DNA from: JAAXVQ01 sp964604705
GTDB taxonomy: Bacteria; Oederibacteriota; JAAXVQ01
Direction: 5' to 3'
Length of the DNA stretch: 64,000 bases
Assembly (NCBI GenBank): GCA_964604705.1
Contig: CAZSAP010000007.1
Span: 62,001-126,000 of the forward strand
Shown: piece by piece, positions 41,039 through 49,834 of the stretch
How the letters are laid out: each line of letters begins with the position of its first letter
How positions within the stretch are numbered: position 1 is the stretch's first letter
The notes under the pieces: generated by a model
The model's database searches: none
Told to the model about the DNA's origin: nothing
The model's input: only the letters and a program-made list of their open reading frames with translations
Position numbers and translations under genes: made by a program

Positions 41039-41068
41039 TTGACAAGCCTGTGAGGGCAAGGGTATGAT
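41039..41068 (+). promoter_or_regulatory. Sigma-70 promoter of the outer-membrane protein gene
   Basis: TTGACA, 18 bp, TATGAT. The predicted start lies near 41076 and the mRNA has AAGGAG at 41092-41097, 12 nt before the ATG at 41110. Confidence 0.75.
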
Positions 41069-41109
41069 CGGCAGGTTTGCTTTATATAATAAAGGAGTAA
41101 CTCTAATTT

Positions 41110-42726
41110 ATGCGAATGTTGCTGCGCTTTTCTTTGCTCGCAATGGTAATAGCTTCGATCCCTGCCTGGGCGCAAGATCCTGTCGTAGAAGCCTTGGGTG
41201 GCGCTTCGTTGGTTTTAGAAGAAGAAACCTCCAAGTTGAATCTCTTCAATCTCGGCAATCCAGCCGGTATGGCCTTTCTCCCCAAACAAAACCGGGTTGA
41301 TCTTACTCTGTCCGTGGCGCCACGCAATCGTTTGGCCGAATTTTCCACGGGCGCCGAAGGCAGCGCAGGACAGTTTTCCCCATCGGGCACGACCTTGACA
41401 CCCTCTTCGGTCTACACACGTCAAACACAAACCTGGTCTTACGCACTTGAACCCCGGCAGGAACAAAGCTACGGCGGCGTTTTGCTCTCGCTTTCAGATG
41501 CGATTGCACTGCAGTTGATTCCCCAAGCCCATTACGCGTATCGCTACTCCACGGATTCAGGGGCCACCTATCGGGAACAATCCGGAGGTGTGGACGTTCG
41601 CTCATCGTGGTTGATGCAGCCCAACTGGTCCCTCGGTGCCGGAGTGAAATCCGGAAGTTCCTGGGAAGAAGGATGGACCGAACCCGATTGGCTCCCCACA
41701 CATGACATGAACACGCCTACGTTCATTAACGACTATCGAAAAACTCAAATGATGTATGGCGCAGAATTGGGAACCATGGCCCGTTTCGATGCGGTGTTTG
41801 ACAACAAAGACTATATGGATGTAGGTGTCCTGTTTTCGGGTGCCTACAAAACCGAACGCATGCTGTACACGCCGGATTGGCTCAACGCGCCTTCCCAGGC
41901 AGAATATCAGGGACGCACCCTGCCGTGGCATACGCACCTGCAGGCCCTCTATTCGTTTCAATCCTTGCTGGAATTGGCCCTCGAAGCCGGGTACGAGAAC
42001 CAGCAATGGTTCCGTTCCTTGGCTGCGGATCAGGCCGTTGGAGAAAACGAACACCTCAGTCAAAACCTGGACAACTTGGATTATGCGCTTTCGTTCCGTG
42101 TACGCTTGCCCATGGTCCGCAACGACGATCTGCGCTTTGGCGTGCTCTTCGACAACCGCGGATTTGAACATCCGTACGCCACCGGGCGCATGGCCTTTTT
42201 GGACGACCATGGCGGGCATTCGCAAAATTCCATTGAAACGGTTTCCTCGTCCATTGGCATCGGCACGGCCTTTGTTCCGGCCGAAGGCTCCATCGTCGCA
42301 TTTGAATACCGCCTGGGCTCATCCAAGAGCCGGCAAGACGGCGCTGTGCCCAACACCTCCAACATCCTGGCCAAATCCGGATTTACCCGGTTTGCCTTTG
42401 GCGTCCAATATTCGCTCTTTGATAACCTGGCTTTACGCCTGGGCTTTTCCAACCAACGCGTGGTGTACGAATCCGAATCCCCCACGCTGCGCAACAGCAA
42501 CAACAAGCCGGTGATCATCACCAAATCCGTGGAAACCTCGGGCTTGCGTTTTGGCCTGGGTTTGGAAGAAGGCCCCATCACGCTGGACTTAACCTGCATT
42601 TACGAGCGTGTGGCACACAGTTCTTCAGGCTGGGCGTTTGAAGACATGCCGTTAACCGGTGCCAGCGTGAGTCAGGATCAAGACACCCGCGTCATCACCC
42701 AACTGGGCATCACCCACCGCTTCTAA
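41110..42726 (+). CDS. Predicted outer-membrane beta-barrel protein
   Basis: 538 residues. A signal peptide (LLRFSLLAMVIASIPAWAQ) is followed by a beta-rich protein with alternating aromatic and polar strands (YGGVLLSLSDAIALQLIPQA, FAFGVQYSLFDNLALRLGFS) and a C-terminal strand ending in Phe (ITQLGITHRF), as in outer-membrane proteins. No family is recognised; it may be a porin or transport-type barrel. It is monocistronic: its own promoter and a terminator at 42744-42774. Confidence 0.8.
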   Translation: MRMLLRFSLLAMVIASIPAWAQDPVVEALGGASLVLEEETSKLNLFNLGNPAGMAFLPKQNRVDLTLSVAPRNRLAEFSTGAEGSAGQFSPSGTTLTPSSVYTRQTQTWSYALEPRQEQSYGGVLLSLSDAIALQLIPQAHYAYRYSTDSGATYREQSGGVDVRSSWLMQPNWSLGAGVKSGSSWEEGWTEPDWLPTHDMNTPTFINDYRKTQMMYGAELGTMARFDAVFDNKDYMDVGVLFSGAYKTERMLYTPDWLNAPSQAEYQGRTLPWHTHLQALYSFQSLLELALEAGYENQQWFRSLAADQAVGENEHLSQNLDNLDYALSFRVRLPMVRNDDLRFGVLFDNRGFEHPYATGRMAFLDDHGGHSQNSIETVSSSIGIGTAFVPAEGSIVAFEYRLGSSKSRQDGAVPNTSNILAKSGFTRFAFGVQYSLFDNLALRLGFSNQRVVYESESPTLRNSNNKPVIITKSVETSGLRFGLGLEEGPITLDLTCIYERVAHSSSGWAFEDMPLTGASVSQDQDTRVITQLGITHRF

Positions 42727-42743
42727 AACAGGCTAAAAAAAAA

Positions 42744-42774
42744 AGGCGCTTGCTGGATTTCCCGGCAGGCGCCT
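42744..42774. terminator. Bidirectional terminator between the OMP gene and thiC
   Basis: AGGCGCTTGC pairs with GCAGGCGCCT, with an A-run on the left and a T-run on the right, so it works for both converging genes. Confidence 0.92.
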
Positions 42775-42798
42775 TTTTTGTTTTCTATGAAAATGAGT

Positions 42799-44088
42799 CT
42801 AGGCTTTTTTCTTCAGATACTCCGACATGCCTTTCATGGCACAAAAATCGCCGCACATGGTGCAGACTTCTGCGGTTTGCGGACGCGAAGATTCACGAAT
42901 TTCCCGCGCGCGCTTGGGATCCAACGCCAGCGCCAGTTGCTGCTCCCAATCCAAGGCTTTGCGGGCAATGGCCATCTTCCGATCCCATTCACGCGCACCC
43001 GGAACGCCCTTGGCAATATCCGCCGCATGCGCCGCAATGCGGCTGGCGATCACGCCGTCACGCACATCCTGCACACTGGGTAAGCGCAAATGTTCCGCCG
43101 GTGTGACGTAACATAAAAAATCAGCACCTGCAGACGCGGCAATGGCCCCGCCAATCGCGCAGGCAATATGATCGTAGCCCACGGCCACATCCGTGACCAA
43201 CGGACCGAGCACGTAAAACGGTGCGTTCTCACACAAACGCTTTTGCAAAACGATATTGGCCTGCACCTGATCCAAAGGCACATGCCCGGGACCTTCGACC
43301 ATCACCTGCACCCCAGCATCCCTTGAACGCCGGGTGAGTTCGCCTAAAATAATCAGTTCTTGTATCTGAGCGCGATCCGTGGCATCTTCCAAACAGCCGG
43401 GACGCATCGCATCGCCCAGGGAAACCGTGACATCGTATTTCCGACAAATCTCCAGCACCCGGTCATATTGTTCAAAATAAGGATTTTCTTTTTCTTGGTA
43501 AATCATCCACTCGGCCATAAACGCGCCCCCGCGGCTGACAATATCCGCAATGCGTCCCTGGGAGCAGAGGCGTTCCACGCTCTCACGTGTGACTCCGGCA
43601 TGGATGGTCATGAAATCAACCCCGGCCTGCGCCTGGGCCTCGATGACCGCAAACATGTCCTCGGGCGTCATCTCCACCACGCGCTTACCCTTCGCCACGG
43701 TACGCACGGCTGTTTCGTACACCGGCACCGTGCCCAAGGCCTGCGGAAGTTCCTGCAACAGGCGCGTACGTAAGGCCACCACATCTCCGCCGGTGGAAAG
43801 ATCCATGATCGCATCTGCCCCCGCGTCGACCGCCGTGTGCGCCTTGGTCATCTCTTCTGCGTAATCAATATGATCCATGGAGGTGCCCAGGTTGGCGTTC
43901 ACCTTGGTCCGCAGCCCTTGCCCAACGCCCAGGGGGGCTCCCTGCGGATGGTTCGGGTTGTGGGTGATGATGATGTTCCCCGCGGCCAACCCAGCCTGAA
44001 TAAATTCGGTTGAGCGCATTTCCTGTTCGGCCACGCGTTGCATGGCCGGTGTGATCTTTCCTTGTCGTGCGGATTCCAGTTGTGTCAT
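42799..44088 (-). CDS. thiC: Phosphomethylpyrimidine synthase ThiC
   Basis: 429 residues, the short form common in anaerobes and archaea. ThiC is a radical-SAM enzyme making HMP-phosphate from AIR. Conserved blocks are NPNHPQGAPLGVGQGLRTKV-NAN, MDLSTGGDV, FMTIHAGVTRESVERL, MVEGPGHVPLDQV and GADFLCYVTPAEHLRLP. The C-terminal cluster motif is CTMCGDFCAMKGM (C-x2-C-x3-C); the long form has C-x2-C-x4-C. It overlaps the thiD2-like gene by 4 nt (ATGA). No TPP riboswitch is seen upstream. Confidence 0.96.
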   Translation of the reverse strand: MTQLESARQGKITPAMQRVAEQEMRSTEFIQAGLAAGNIIITHNPNHPQGAPLGVGQGLRTKVNANLGTSMDHIDYAEEMTKAHTAVDAGADAIMDLSTGGDVVALRTRLLQELPQALGTVPVYETAVRTVAKGKRVVEMTPEDMFAVIEAQAQAGVDFMTIHAGVTRESVERLCSQGRIADIVSRGGAFMAEWMIYQEKENPYFEQYDRVLEICRKYDVTVSLGDAMRPGCLEDATDRAQIQELIILGELTRRSRDAGVQVMVEGPGHVPLDQVQANIVLQKRLCENAPFYVLGPLVTDVAVGYDHIACAIGGAIAASAGADFLCYVTPAEHLRLPSVQDVRDGVIASRIAAHAADIAKGVPGAREWDRKMAIARKALDWEQQLALALDPKRAREIRESSRPQTAEVCTMCGDFCAMKGMSEYLKKKA

Positions 44089-44543
44089 ACCGTACGTTCC
44101 TTTCTTCGCGTGGCCCGGGGGGATGTTTTTTTAGGGGCCAAGCGCACCACCAACGTCTGTTCAATATCGTACATGGAAAAGCGGAGCCGCTTAAACGTCT
44201 CACTGCTGGCAGGCGCCTGCCATTTGCTGACTTCTTCCAAAACACGCAGCCCTTCCTGCACACGACGACAATTGATCCGGGCCAATTCCACCCACCCGGT
44301 TCGCCGATGTTCTCCGGCCAAGTGCGAGCGCACGCCGGGATCGCTATTCACATCGCGGCTTTGGATAAGTTCAACGCCAAAATGTTCGGTTTCGGTTTTG
44401 GCCAAGGTGTACCGTAGGGTTTTCAAGCGCTGCTGCAGGGAACGGTCTTCCAACACCAGGCGCACAATCTCTTCCACGACGCGTACCCCTTCGCGGACTC
44501 GATTGAGATTGGCATCAATAATGCGATTCCATTCGCGTGACAT
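44085..44543 (-). CDS. ThiD2-type protein (putative HMP-phosphate kinase)
   Basis: 152 residues. The pattern RIIDANLNRVREGVRVVEEI, LKTLRYTLAK, and QSRDVNSDPG with ARINCRRVQEGLRVLEEVSK matches ThiD2, the domain often fused to the N-terminus of ThiE. ThiD2 has been described as a strictly monofunctional HMP-phosphate kinase. Coupling to thiC (product HMP-P) fits this exactly. The ATG at 44543 has GGAG seven bases before it. thiE is not in the window. Confidence 0.82.
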   Translation of the reverse strand: MSREWNRIIDANLNRVREGVRVVEEIVRLVLEDRSLQQRLKTLRYTLAKTETEHFGVELIQSRDVNSDPGVRSHLAGEHRRTGWVELARINCRRVQEGLRVLEEVSKWQAPASSETFKRLRFSMYDIEQTLVVRLAPKKTSPRATRRKERTV

Positions 44544-44575
44544 AACGTTGCTCCAACCTCGTAAATGATCCAAAC

Positions 44576-44617
44576 TAAAAAAATACCCCGCGGGGAAACA
44601 CTGCCACCGCGGGGTAT
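44576..44617 (-). terminator. Terminator between amaP-like gene and thiD2-like gene
   Basis: On the minus strand ATACCCCGCGG pairs with CCGCGGGGTAT, followed by a run of seven T. Only about 32 bp separate it from the thiD2 start, so the thi genes must have a promoter inside this short stretch or depend on read-through. Confidence 0.9.
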
Positions 44618-44636
44618 GTGACGATGCGTCTCTGAC

Positions 44637-45248
44637 TTACCGATAAGGAATTTGATAATTCCCGGAATTGCCTGAGGTCTTCAACGTGCCGGGCGACGTA
44701 GCCTTATCCCGACTGACCACCTTGTTCACCATCACGGTGGGATTGATGTCCTGCTCAATCCCCAGGGTTTTCTGAATGTAGTTGCGAATGGCGTCCTGCA
44801 CGTTTTGGGAGACTTCCACGATGCTGTTGTCCGCCAAAACCGTGATCCGTGCGCTCACCTTGAGCCCGCGACGGGTGTACACCACGCGTCCCTTGATGTC
44901 GCGCAACCCCTCAATCTTGCCCTTGAGCACGCGGGCAAAATCTTCAATGGCCGCCAGCGAAACCAAGACTTCACCCATGGGGTTTTTCAAAACAACCGTG
45001 CGCTCACGCCGGGTCGATTGTATGTTCCCGAGCAACAAGTACACAAAGATCATCACGAGCAACAATCCGGCCAGCAGAGCAATCCCGCGCCCGGTGGAAC
45101 CTTCGATCACATAGGTCAAGGGGCCCGAGATCATATCACCCAACGTGAGAATGATCGGCGGATACACCGCGGCGGCCAGACTCAAGAGCCCGAGCACCAA
45201 AATCACCAACGCCCCGATAACCGTAATGAAAAAATTAAACGTACGCAT
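44637..45248 (-). CDS. AmaP-like membrane anchor protein
   Basis: 203 residues. Two N-terminal membrane helices (about 5-28 and 53-74) and a cytoplasmic Asp23-like domain (VSLAAIEDFARVLKGKIEG, VVYTRRGLKVSARITVLADN) match AmaP, which anchors Asp23 to the membrane in Firmicutes. The asp23-like gene lies just upstream, so the pair is complete. AGGAGG lies before the ATG. Confidence 0.88.
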   Translation of the reverse strand: MRTFNFFITVIGALVILVLGLLSLAAAVYPPIILTLGDMISGPLTYVIEGSTGRGIALLAGLLLVMIFVYLLLGNIQSTRRERTVVLKNPMGEVLVSLAAIEDFARVLKGKIEGLRDIKGRVVYTRRGLKVSARITVLADNSIVEVSQNVQDAIRNYIQKTLGIEQDINPTVMVNKVVSRDKATSPGTLKTSGNSGNYQIPYR

Positions 45249-45382
45249 AACGACGTCCCTCCTTCGCGCGGCCTACGCCGCGATGAAAAACTCCCCACCT
45301 TTACGGGCAGAGTCTTTTGATCCAAGCGAATGCAACTGTACGGTCTGTTTGACGCAACCCCGGGGATAACCCCTTTGCCCTA

Positions 45383-45757
45383 CTAGGCCTTGCGCGTCTT
45401 GTCGGACTTCATCTGAACATCCTGCACGGCCACATTGATGCGGGCGACGCTCAACCCGGTCATGTCTTCCACCGCTTCTTTCACCTTGTCTTGTACTTTC
45501 TGACACACCGAAGGAATATCCACGCCAAATTCCACCACCAGGTGCAAATCCAGATACACGTCCTCTTCGGTGACTTCCACACGTACTCCGCGGCCGTAGG
45601 TGGGTTTCATGCCCAACACTTCACCCAAGCCGGCCAGAGGGCCGCGTCCTGTGGAAAGCACACCCTGGATTTCTCGTGCGGCCAAACCGGCGATGACGCC
45701 AATGGCCTCGTCGGAGATACGAATGGTGCCTAGTTCATTGCGATCACGCTCATCCAT
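45383..45757 (-). CDS. Asp23/Gls24 family protein
   Basis: 124 residues. GTIRISDEAIGVIAGLAARE at the start and YGRGVRVEVTEEDVYLDLHL with VARINVAVQDVQM at the end are the family pattern. Asp23 in Firmicutes is an abundant membrane-linked envelope-stress protein, but its exact function is unclear. It lies between accC and the AmaP-like gene, as in many Firmicutes (accB-accC-asp23 order). Confidence 0.92.
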   Translation of the reverse strand: MDERDRNELGTIRISDEAIGVIAGLAAREIQGVLSTGRGPLAGLGEVLGMKPTYGRGVRVEVTEEDVYLDLHLVVEFGVDIPSVCQKVQDKVKEAVEDMTGLSVARINVAVQDVQMKSDKTRKA

Positions 45758-45876
45758 CGTCCTGCCCCTTTCCCCTGCTTACGGGCGGTCATGTTACCCC
45801 CTCACGAGTTTCACATCGCCGTTTCGGGACCATGCAAGCCATGCTCGGAGGTTTTCGTCTTTGTGTCCGCGAACGT

Positions 45877-47223
45877 TTAGAGTTTTTCACTCATCATCAA
45901 TTCCACGAAACTGGTGGAGAACTTGCCCTCGCGGAACGCCCGCGTGTTCAACGCCTGCTTGTGAAACGGAATCGTCGTCTTGATGCCCTCAATTACAAAC
46001 TCATCCAAGGCACGGAGCATGCGCTGAATCGCTTCGTCGCGATTGGCCCCGTAGGTGATAAGTTTGGCCAAAAGACTGTCGTAGTACGGAGGTATTTTAT
46101 ACCCTGCATACGCGTGCGTGTCAATACGAACTCCAGGCCCCCCGGGCATGTGAAAGTTGGTAATGGTCCCAGGGCAGGGCATGAAGTTATTCGCCGGATC
46201 TTCGGCGTTGATGCGCACTTCAATGGCGTGTCCTTTGGGAATCTGGTGTTCGGTCACGGAGAGCTTCTCCCCGGCCGCAACTTTGATCTGTTCCTTGATC
46301 AAGTCCATGCCCGTCACCATTTCGGTCACAGGATGTTCGACCTGAATGCGGGTGTTCATTTCCATGAAGTAGAAGTTGTTATGCTTGTCGACCAGGAATT
46401 CCATGGTTCCGGTGGTGTGATACCCCGCGGCTTTGGCCCCCCGGGCCACCAGCGCGCCAATCCGGTCACGCATTTCCTGGTTCATGATGGGCGAAGGCGA
46501 TTCCTCAATCAACTTCTGATGCTTGCGCTGCACGGTGCAGTCGCGCTCACCCAGGTTGATGCAGGTCCCGAACTTGTCGGCAATGATCTGGAACTCCACG
46601 TGGCGCGGTTCTTCCAGGTACTTCTCGATGTACACCATGGGATTGCCGAACGCCGCACCGGCTTCGCTCTGGGCCGTCAAAAACGCGTTGGAGAGCGAGA
46701 CATCGGTATGCGCGATGCGCATGCCGCGCCCGCCGCCGCCGGCCGTGGCTTTGATGATGACCGGGTACCCGATCTCACGCGCCAGACGCAGGGCGTCCTC
46801 TTCGTTTTCCACGGGTCCGTCCGAACCCGGGAGCATGGGCAGGCCCACTTCCTTCATCAGACGGCGCGCCTCAATCTTGTCGCCCATAAGGCGCATGGCC
46901 TTGGGGGTGGGACCAATGAATTCAATGTGGCAGGATTCACAGATCTCCGCAAAGTGCGCATTCTCCGCCAAAAAACCGTAACCCGGGTGAATCGCATCGG
47001 CGTCGGAAATTTCCGCAGCCGAGAGAATCACCGGAATGTTCAGGTAGCTGCTCGACGAAGGGCCTTTCCCAATGCAAATGTCCTCGTCGGCATAACGTAC
47101 GTGCAAGGAATTATTATCCGCCTCCGTATGAATCGCGACGGTCCGGATGCCCATCTCGCGGCAAGCCCGGATGATGCGCAAGGCGATCTCTCCACGATTG
47201 GCAATGAGTATTTTTTTAAACAT
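45877..47223 (-). CDS. accC: Biotin carboxylase subunit of acetyl-CoA carboxylase
   Basis: 448 residues, the full length. AccC carboxylates biotin on AccB, the first step of fatty acid synthesis. The ATP-grasp glycine loop is KATAGGGGRGMRIAH, and the active site has NTRIQVEHPVTEMVTG and RINAEDPANNFMPCPGTI. The N-terminus MFKKILIANRGEIALRIIRA is typical. It follows accB by 3 nt and is preceded by AAGGATAAGGC. Confidence 0.98.
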   Translation of the reverse strand: MFKKILIANRGEIALRIIRACREMGIRTVAIHTEADNNSLHVRYADEDICIGKGPSSSSYLNIPVILSAAEISDADAIHPGYGFLAENAHFAEICESCHIEFIGPTPKAMRLMGDKIEARRLMKEVGLPMLPGSDGPVENEEDALRLAREIGYPVIIKATAGGGGRGMRIAHTDVSLSNAFLTAQSEAGAAFGNPMVYIEKYLEEPRHVEFQIIADKFGTCINLGERDCTVQRKHQKLIEESPSPIMNQEMRDRIGALVARGAKAAGYHTTGTMEFLVDKHNNFYFMEMNTRIQVEHPVTEMVTGMDLIKEQIKVAAGEKLSVTEHQIPKGHAIEVRINAEDPANNFMPCPGTITNFHMPGGPGVRIDTHAYAGYKIPPYYDSLLAKLITYGANRDEAIQRMLRALDEFVIEGIKTTIPFHKQALNTRAFREGKFSTSFVELMMSEKL

Positions 47224-47226
47224 GCC

Positions 47227-47769
47227 TTATCCTTTTTTCTCCACCAAGAATAACGGCTGGCCGAATTCGACCGCCTGGGCGTTGTCCACCAAGACCTTCT
47301 TAATGACTCCGCGGACTTCCGCCTTGATCTCGTTCATGAGCTTCATGGCCTCGATAATGCAAACCACGGTGTTTTGATCCACGCTGGTGCCTTCGCTGGC
47401 GTACGGCGGTGCATCCGGCGCAGGTGAACGGTAGAACGTGCCCACCATGGGCGAAGTGATGGTATGCAAGTTGGCATCTTCGACCGCCGGAGCTGCAGCG
47501 GCAGCTGCCGGAGCCGCGGCCGCCGGGGCCACATTGGTCACGGGCAAGGCCGGCGCGGCCATTTGCATCATTGGCGCTGCATTGACCACCGTGGGCATGC
47601 CTTCCAGGCCCTGCGGTCCCTTGCGCAACAAAATCTTAATCCCATCTTGTTCAATGTTCAACTCGGTGAGCTGCGCACGATTCATGATGGTGACAATTTT
47701 CTTCAAAGACTTCAGATTGACCGGCGTGGATCCGCCTGATTCGCGCTTGCTTGATTTTTCTCCCTGCAT
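47227..47769 (-). CDS. accB: Biotin carboxyl carrier protein AccB
   Basis: 180 residues. An N-terminal helical part, an Ala/Pro-rich linker (about 80-100), and the C-terminal biotinyl domain with the biotin lysine in CIIEAMKLMNEI. MVGTFYRSPAPDAPPYASEG is the family thumb and exposed region. The ATG at 47769 (MQGEKSSKRE) is used; the frame remains open upstream into the efp region. It is cotranscribed with accC. Confidence 0.96.
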   Translation of the reverse strand: MQGEKSSKRESGGSTPVNLKSLKKIVTIMNRAQLTELNIEQDGIKILLRKGPQGLEGMPTVVNAAPMMQMAAPALPVTNVAPAAAAPAAAAAAPAVEDANLHTITSPMVGTFYRSPAPDAPPYASEGTSVDQNTVVCIIEAMKLMNEIKAEVRGVIKKVLVDNAQAVEFGQPLFLVEKKG

Positions 47770-47874
47770 GTGTAGAACACCGCCTTTCAACGGCATAGTT
47801 GTCAACGACCGCACCCCTGGTTGGTCGGGCTTGCACGAACCGGTCACCGTAATCCCGCGTGACCGAAAACAAAC

Positions 47875-48441
47875 TTAGGATACGCGTTCCAAATACTCCC
47901 CGGTGCGCGTATCAATGCGCACCAAGGTGCCTTCTTCGACAAACAACGGCACTTGAATGACTGCGCCGGTTTCCAACACGGCTTCTTTGGTCGCGTTGTT
48001 CACCGTGTTGCCACGTACCCCGGGCATGGTCTGGGTGATCTTCAGCTCCACCTTCGGCGGAACCTCAATGCCCATGGACTCCCCGTTGTGCATCAACAAT
48101 TCCACCACCATGTCCTCTTTGAGCCACTTGACGGCATCGCCCAGGGTTTCCCGGGAGAGCGGGTGCTGTTCATAGGTGTCCTGATCCATGAACACATACT
48201 CCGCGCCTTGCTGGTACAGATACTGCATGCTCTTCTCTTCCACATCCGGCATGTTCAACTTCTCACCGGAGTTGAACGTGCGCTCCACCAGCGTTCCCTG
48301 GCGCAAATTGCGCATTTTCAGGCGTAAAAACGCTCCGCCTTTGCCCGGCTTGACGTGGTTGTACTCCACCACTTGGAAGAGAGTCCCTTCCACTTCAAGA
48401 AACGTTCCCGGTTTTGCATCATTTGACATAACCACACCCAT
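47875..48441 (-). CDS. efp: Elongation factor P
   Basis: 188 residues. EF-P relieves ribosome stalling at polyproline. The N-domain has KPGTFLEVEGTLFQVVEYNH and VKPGKGGAFLRLKMRNL, where the Lys of PGKG is the modification site. The C-domain has NNATKEAVLETGAVIQVPLF and RTGEYLERVS. AGGAGG lies eight bases before the ATG at 48441. The modification enzymes are not in the window. Confidence 0.97.
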   Translation of the reverse strand: MGVVMSNDAKPGTFLEVEGTLFQVVEYNHVKPGKGGAFLRLKMRNLRQGTLVERTFNSGEKLNMPDVEEKSMQYLYQQGAEYVFMDQDTYEQHPLSRETLGDAVKWLKEDMVVELLMHNGESMGIEVPPKVELKITQTMPGVRGNTVNNATKEAVLETGAVIQVPLFVEEGTLVRIDTRTGEYLERVS

Positions 48442-48546
48442 ACCGACTTCCTCCTGCGTATTAAAATATCAACCGTAATAATTGTACTAAACGTCTGCCT
48501 TCCAGGCGCTGCGCAGCGAAAGCTGGGTTCCGCGGCCGGACACTTC

Positions 48547-48612
48547 AACTCCCCCGTCCACCCCTTCGGGTGTCCTCCCCCTCTTTTTCAAAGAGGGGGA
48601 CATGGGGGAGTT
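48547..48612. repeat. Large intergenic palindrome
   Basis: AACTCCCCCGTC pairs with GACATGGGGGAGTT (one bulge), enclosing two further hairpins: ACCCCTTCGGGTG, and CCCCCTCTTT with AAAGAGGGGG. It lies between efp and the M24 peptidase and could act as a terminator on the efp side. It resembles G/C-box intergenic repeats elsewhere in the window only in composition. Confidence 0.6.
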
Positions 48613-49694
48613 CATTTTCTTTTCTTCCCAACCACCTGCAGCTCATCCGGTGACTGCGAGAGCCACTGGGACGCTTTGTCCTGGACTAAAACATCATCTT
48701 CAATGCGGATCCCGCCCCAGCCCGGGAGATAAATCCCCGGCTCGCAGGTTACCACCATGCCCGCTTGCAATACATCCTGCGAGTTGCTGGCCAGGCGGGG
48801 AAGTTCATGCACTTCCTGCCCCAAGCCATGCCCCAAGCTATGCACAAAATAGTGCTCCACTTTCGCTTGCTTAAAGATCTCACGGGCTTTTAGATCAGAA
48901 TGAAAACATTTTTGCCCTGAATAAATTAATTTCTGTGAACTTTTTTGAGCGTTTTTGACTATTTTATATAATTCTTGTTGGCGTTCGGTCATCTTACCAA
49001 CGGCCAAAGTCCTTGTCAAGTCCGAATGGTACCCTTCCACCCGGCAGCCAAAGTCCAAAACCAGGAGTTCCCCGGCCTTCAACCGCTGCTCAGTGGGCCT
49101 TGCATGCGGAAAAGACGAGCGCGCACCCGAGGCAACAATGGTCGGAAAGGCTATGCCTTCGGCTCCGGCCCCCATCATAGCGTGCTCCAACTCACTGGCA
49201 ATAAAGCGCTCAGTCACACCCGGACGAATCTTCTTAAAAATCTGCGCATACGCTTTTTCAGCAATTCGTATCGCTTTTTGTATCTTTTTTACTTCATCTT
49301 CGCCTTTTACCGCGCGAATATGTTCAATCAAACCTTCCAAGCCAAATCCCTTAAGCCCTTTGGCCAACTTAACCAGCTTCTTCCAGGCAGCTACAGTTAC
49401 GTCTGTATCTTCAAAGCCCAGGGAGCGGATTTTCTTAGCACCAAACATCTCGGCCATAACTGCCAGCGGATCCTTGTGGCTAATGATGATCTTAAATCCC
49501 TGAGCCTCTTGCTGCGCTTGCTCCGTATACCGCCCATCGGTAATCAAAATCGGCTTGCCCTGCACCGGGACGACCAGCCAGCCGGCGCTTCCAGTAAATC
49601 CGCTTAAATATTGGCGATTGACCGCTTTGGAAATCCAAACCGCATCCCAACCACGCTTACGCATATTTGCCCGAAGCCGCGCCAAACGATCCAT
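48612..49694 (-). CDS. M24 family Xaa-Pro aminopeptidase
   Basis: 360 residues. M24 metallopeptidases cleave N-terminal residues preceding proline. The five metal ligands are present in order: LVLDFGCRVEGYHSDLTRTL (two Asp), VHSLGHGLGQEVHE (His), CEPGIYLPGWGGIRIEDDVL (two Glu). The N-terminal creatinase domain begins LARLRANMRKRGWDAVWISK. The start at 49694 has only a G-rich track upstream. It lies directly upstream of efp, a common order in several phyla. Confidence 0.92.
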   Translation of the reverse strand: MDRLARLRANMRKRGWDAVWISKAVNRQYLSGFTGSAGWLVVPVQGKPILITDGRYTEQAQQEAQGFKIIISHKDPLAVMAEMFGAKKIRSLGFEDTDVTVAAWKKLVKLAKGLKGFGLEGLIEHIRAVKGEDEVKKIQKAIRIAEKAYAQIFKKIRPGVTERFIASELEHAMMGAGAEGIAFPTIVASGARSSFPHARPTEQRLKAGELLVLDFGCRVEGYHSDLTRTLAVGKMTERQQELYKIVKNAQKSSQKLIYSGQKCFHSDLKAREIFKQAKVEHYFVHSLGHGLGQEVHELPRLASNSQDVLQAGMVVTCEPGIYLPGWGGIRIEDDVLVQDKASQWLSQSPDELQVVGKKRK

Positions 49695-49770
49695 CGTCCC
49701 CCCAAAAAAACAACCCTGCCAACCTACGCAGGGCAAGCGTATTTTTTATAAACCTTCTTCTTACGAAAGA

Positions 49771-49800
49771 ACGCCGCCTAAGTTTGCACTCAAGCGGCGT
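49771..49800 (-). terminator. Hairpin after the glycosyltransferase gene
   Basis: On the minus strand ACGCCGC pairs with GCGGCGT across 16 bases, followed by TTCTTTC. It is 35 bp past the glycosyltransferase stop. Confidence 0.65.
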
Positions 49801-49834
49801 CATGGGTCAATCCTATTCGATTCCTATTAAAAAA

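Noticed and set aside
44544..44640. TPP riboswitch before the thi genes
   Set aside because: No CTGAGA-type core; the stretch is a plain terminator plus about 30 bp.
45249..45382. Small gene between the AmaP-like and Asp23 genes
   Set aside because: No start with a ribosome site and no family pattern; treated as spacer.
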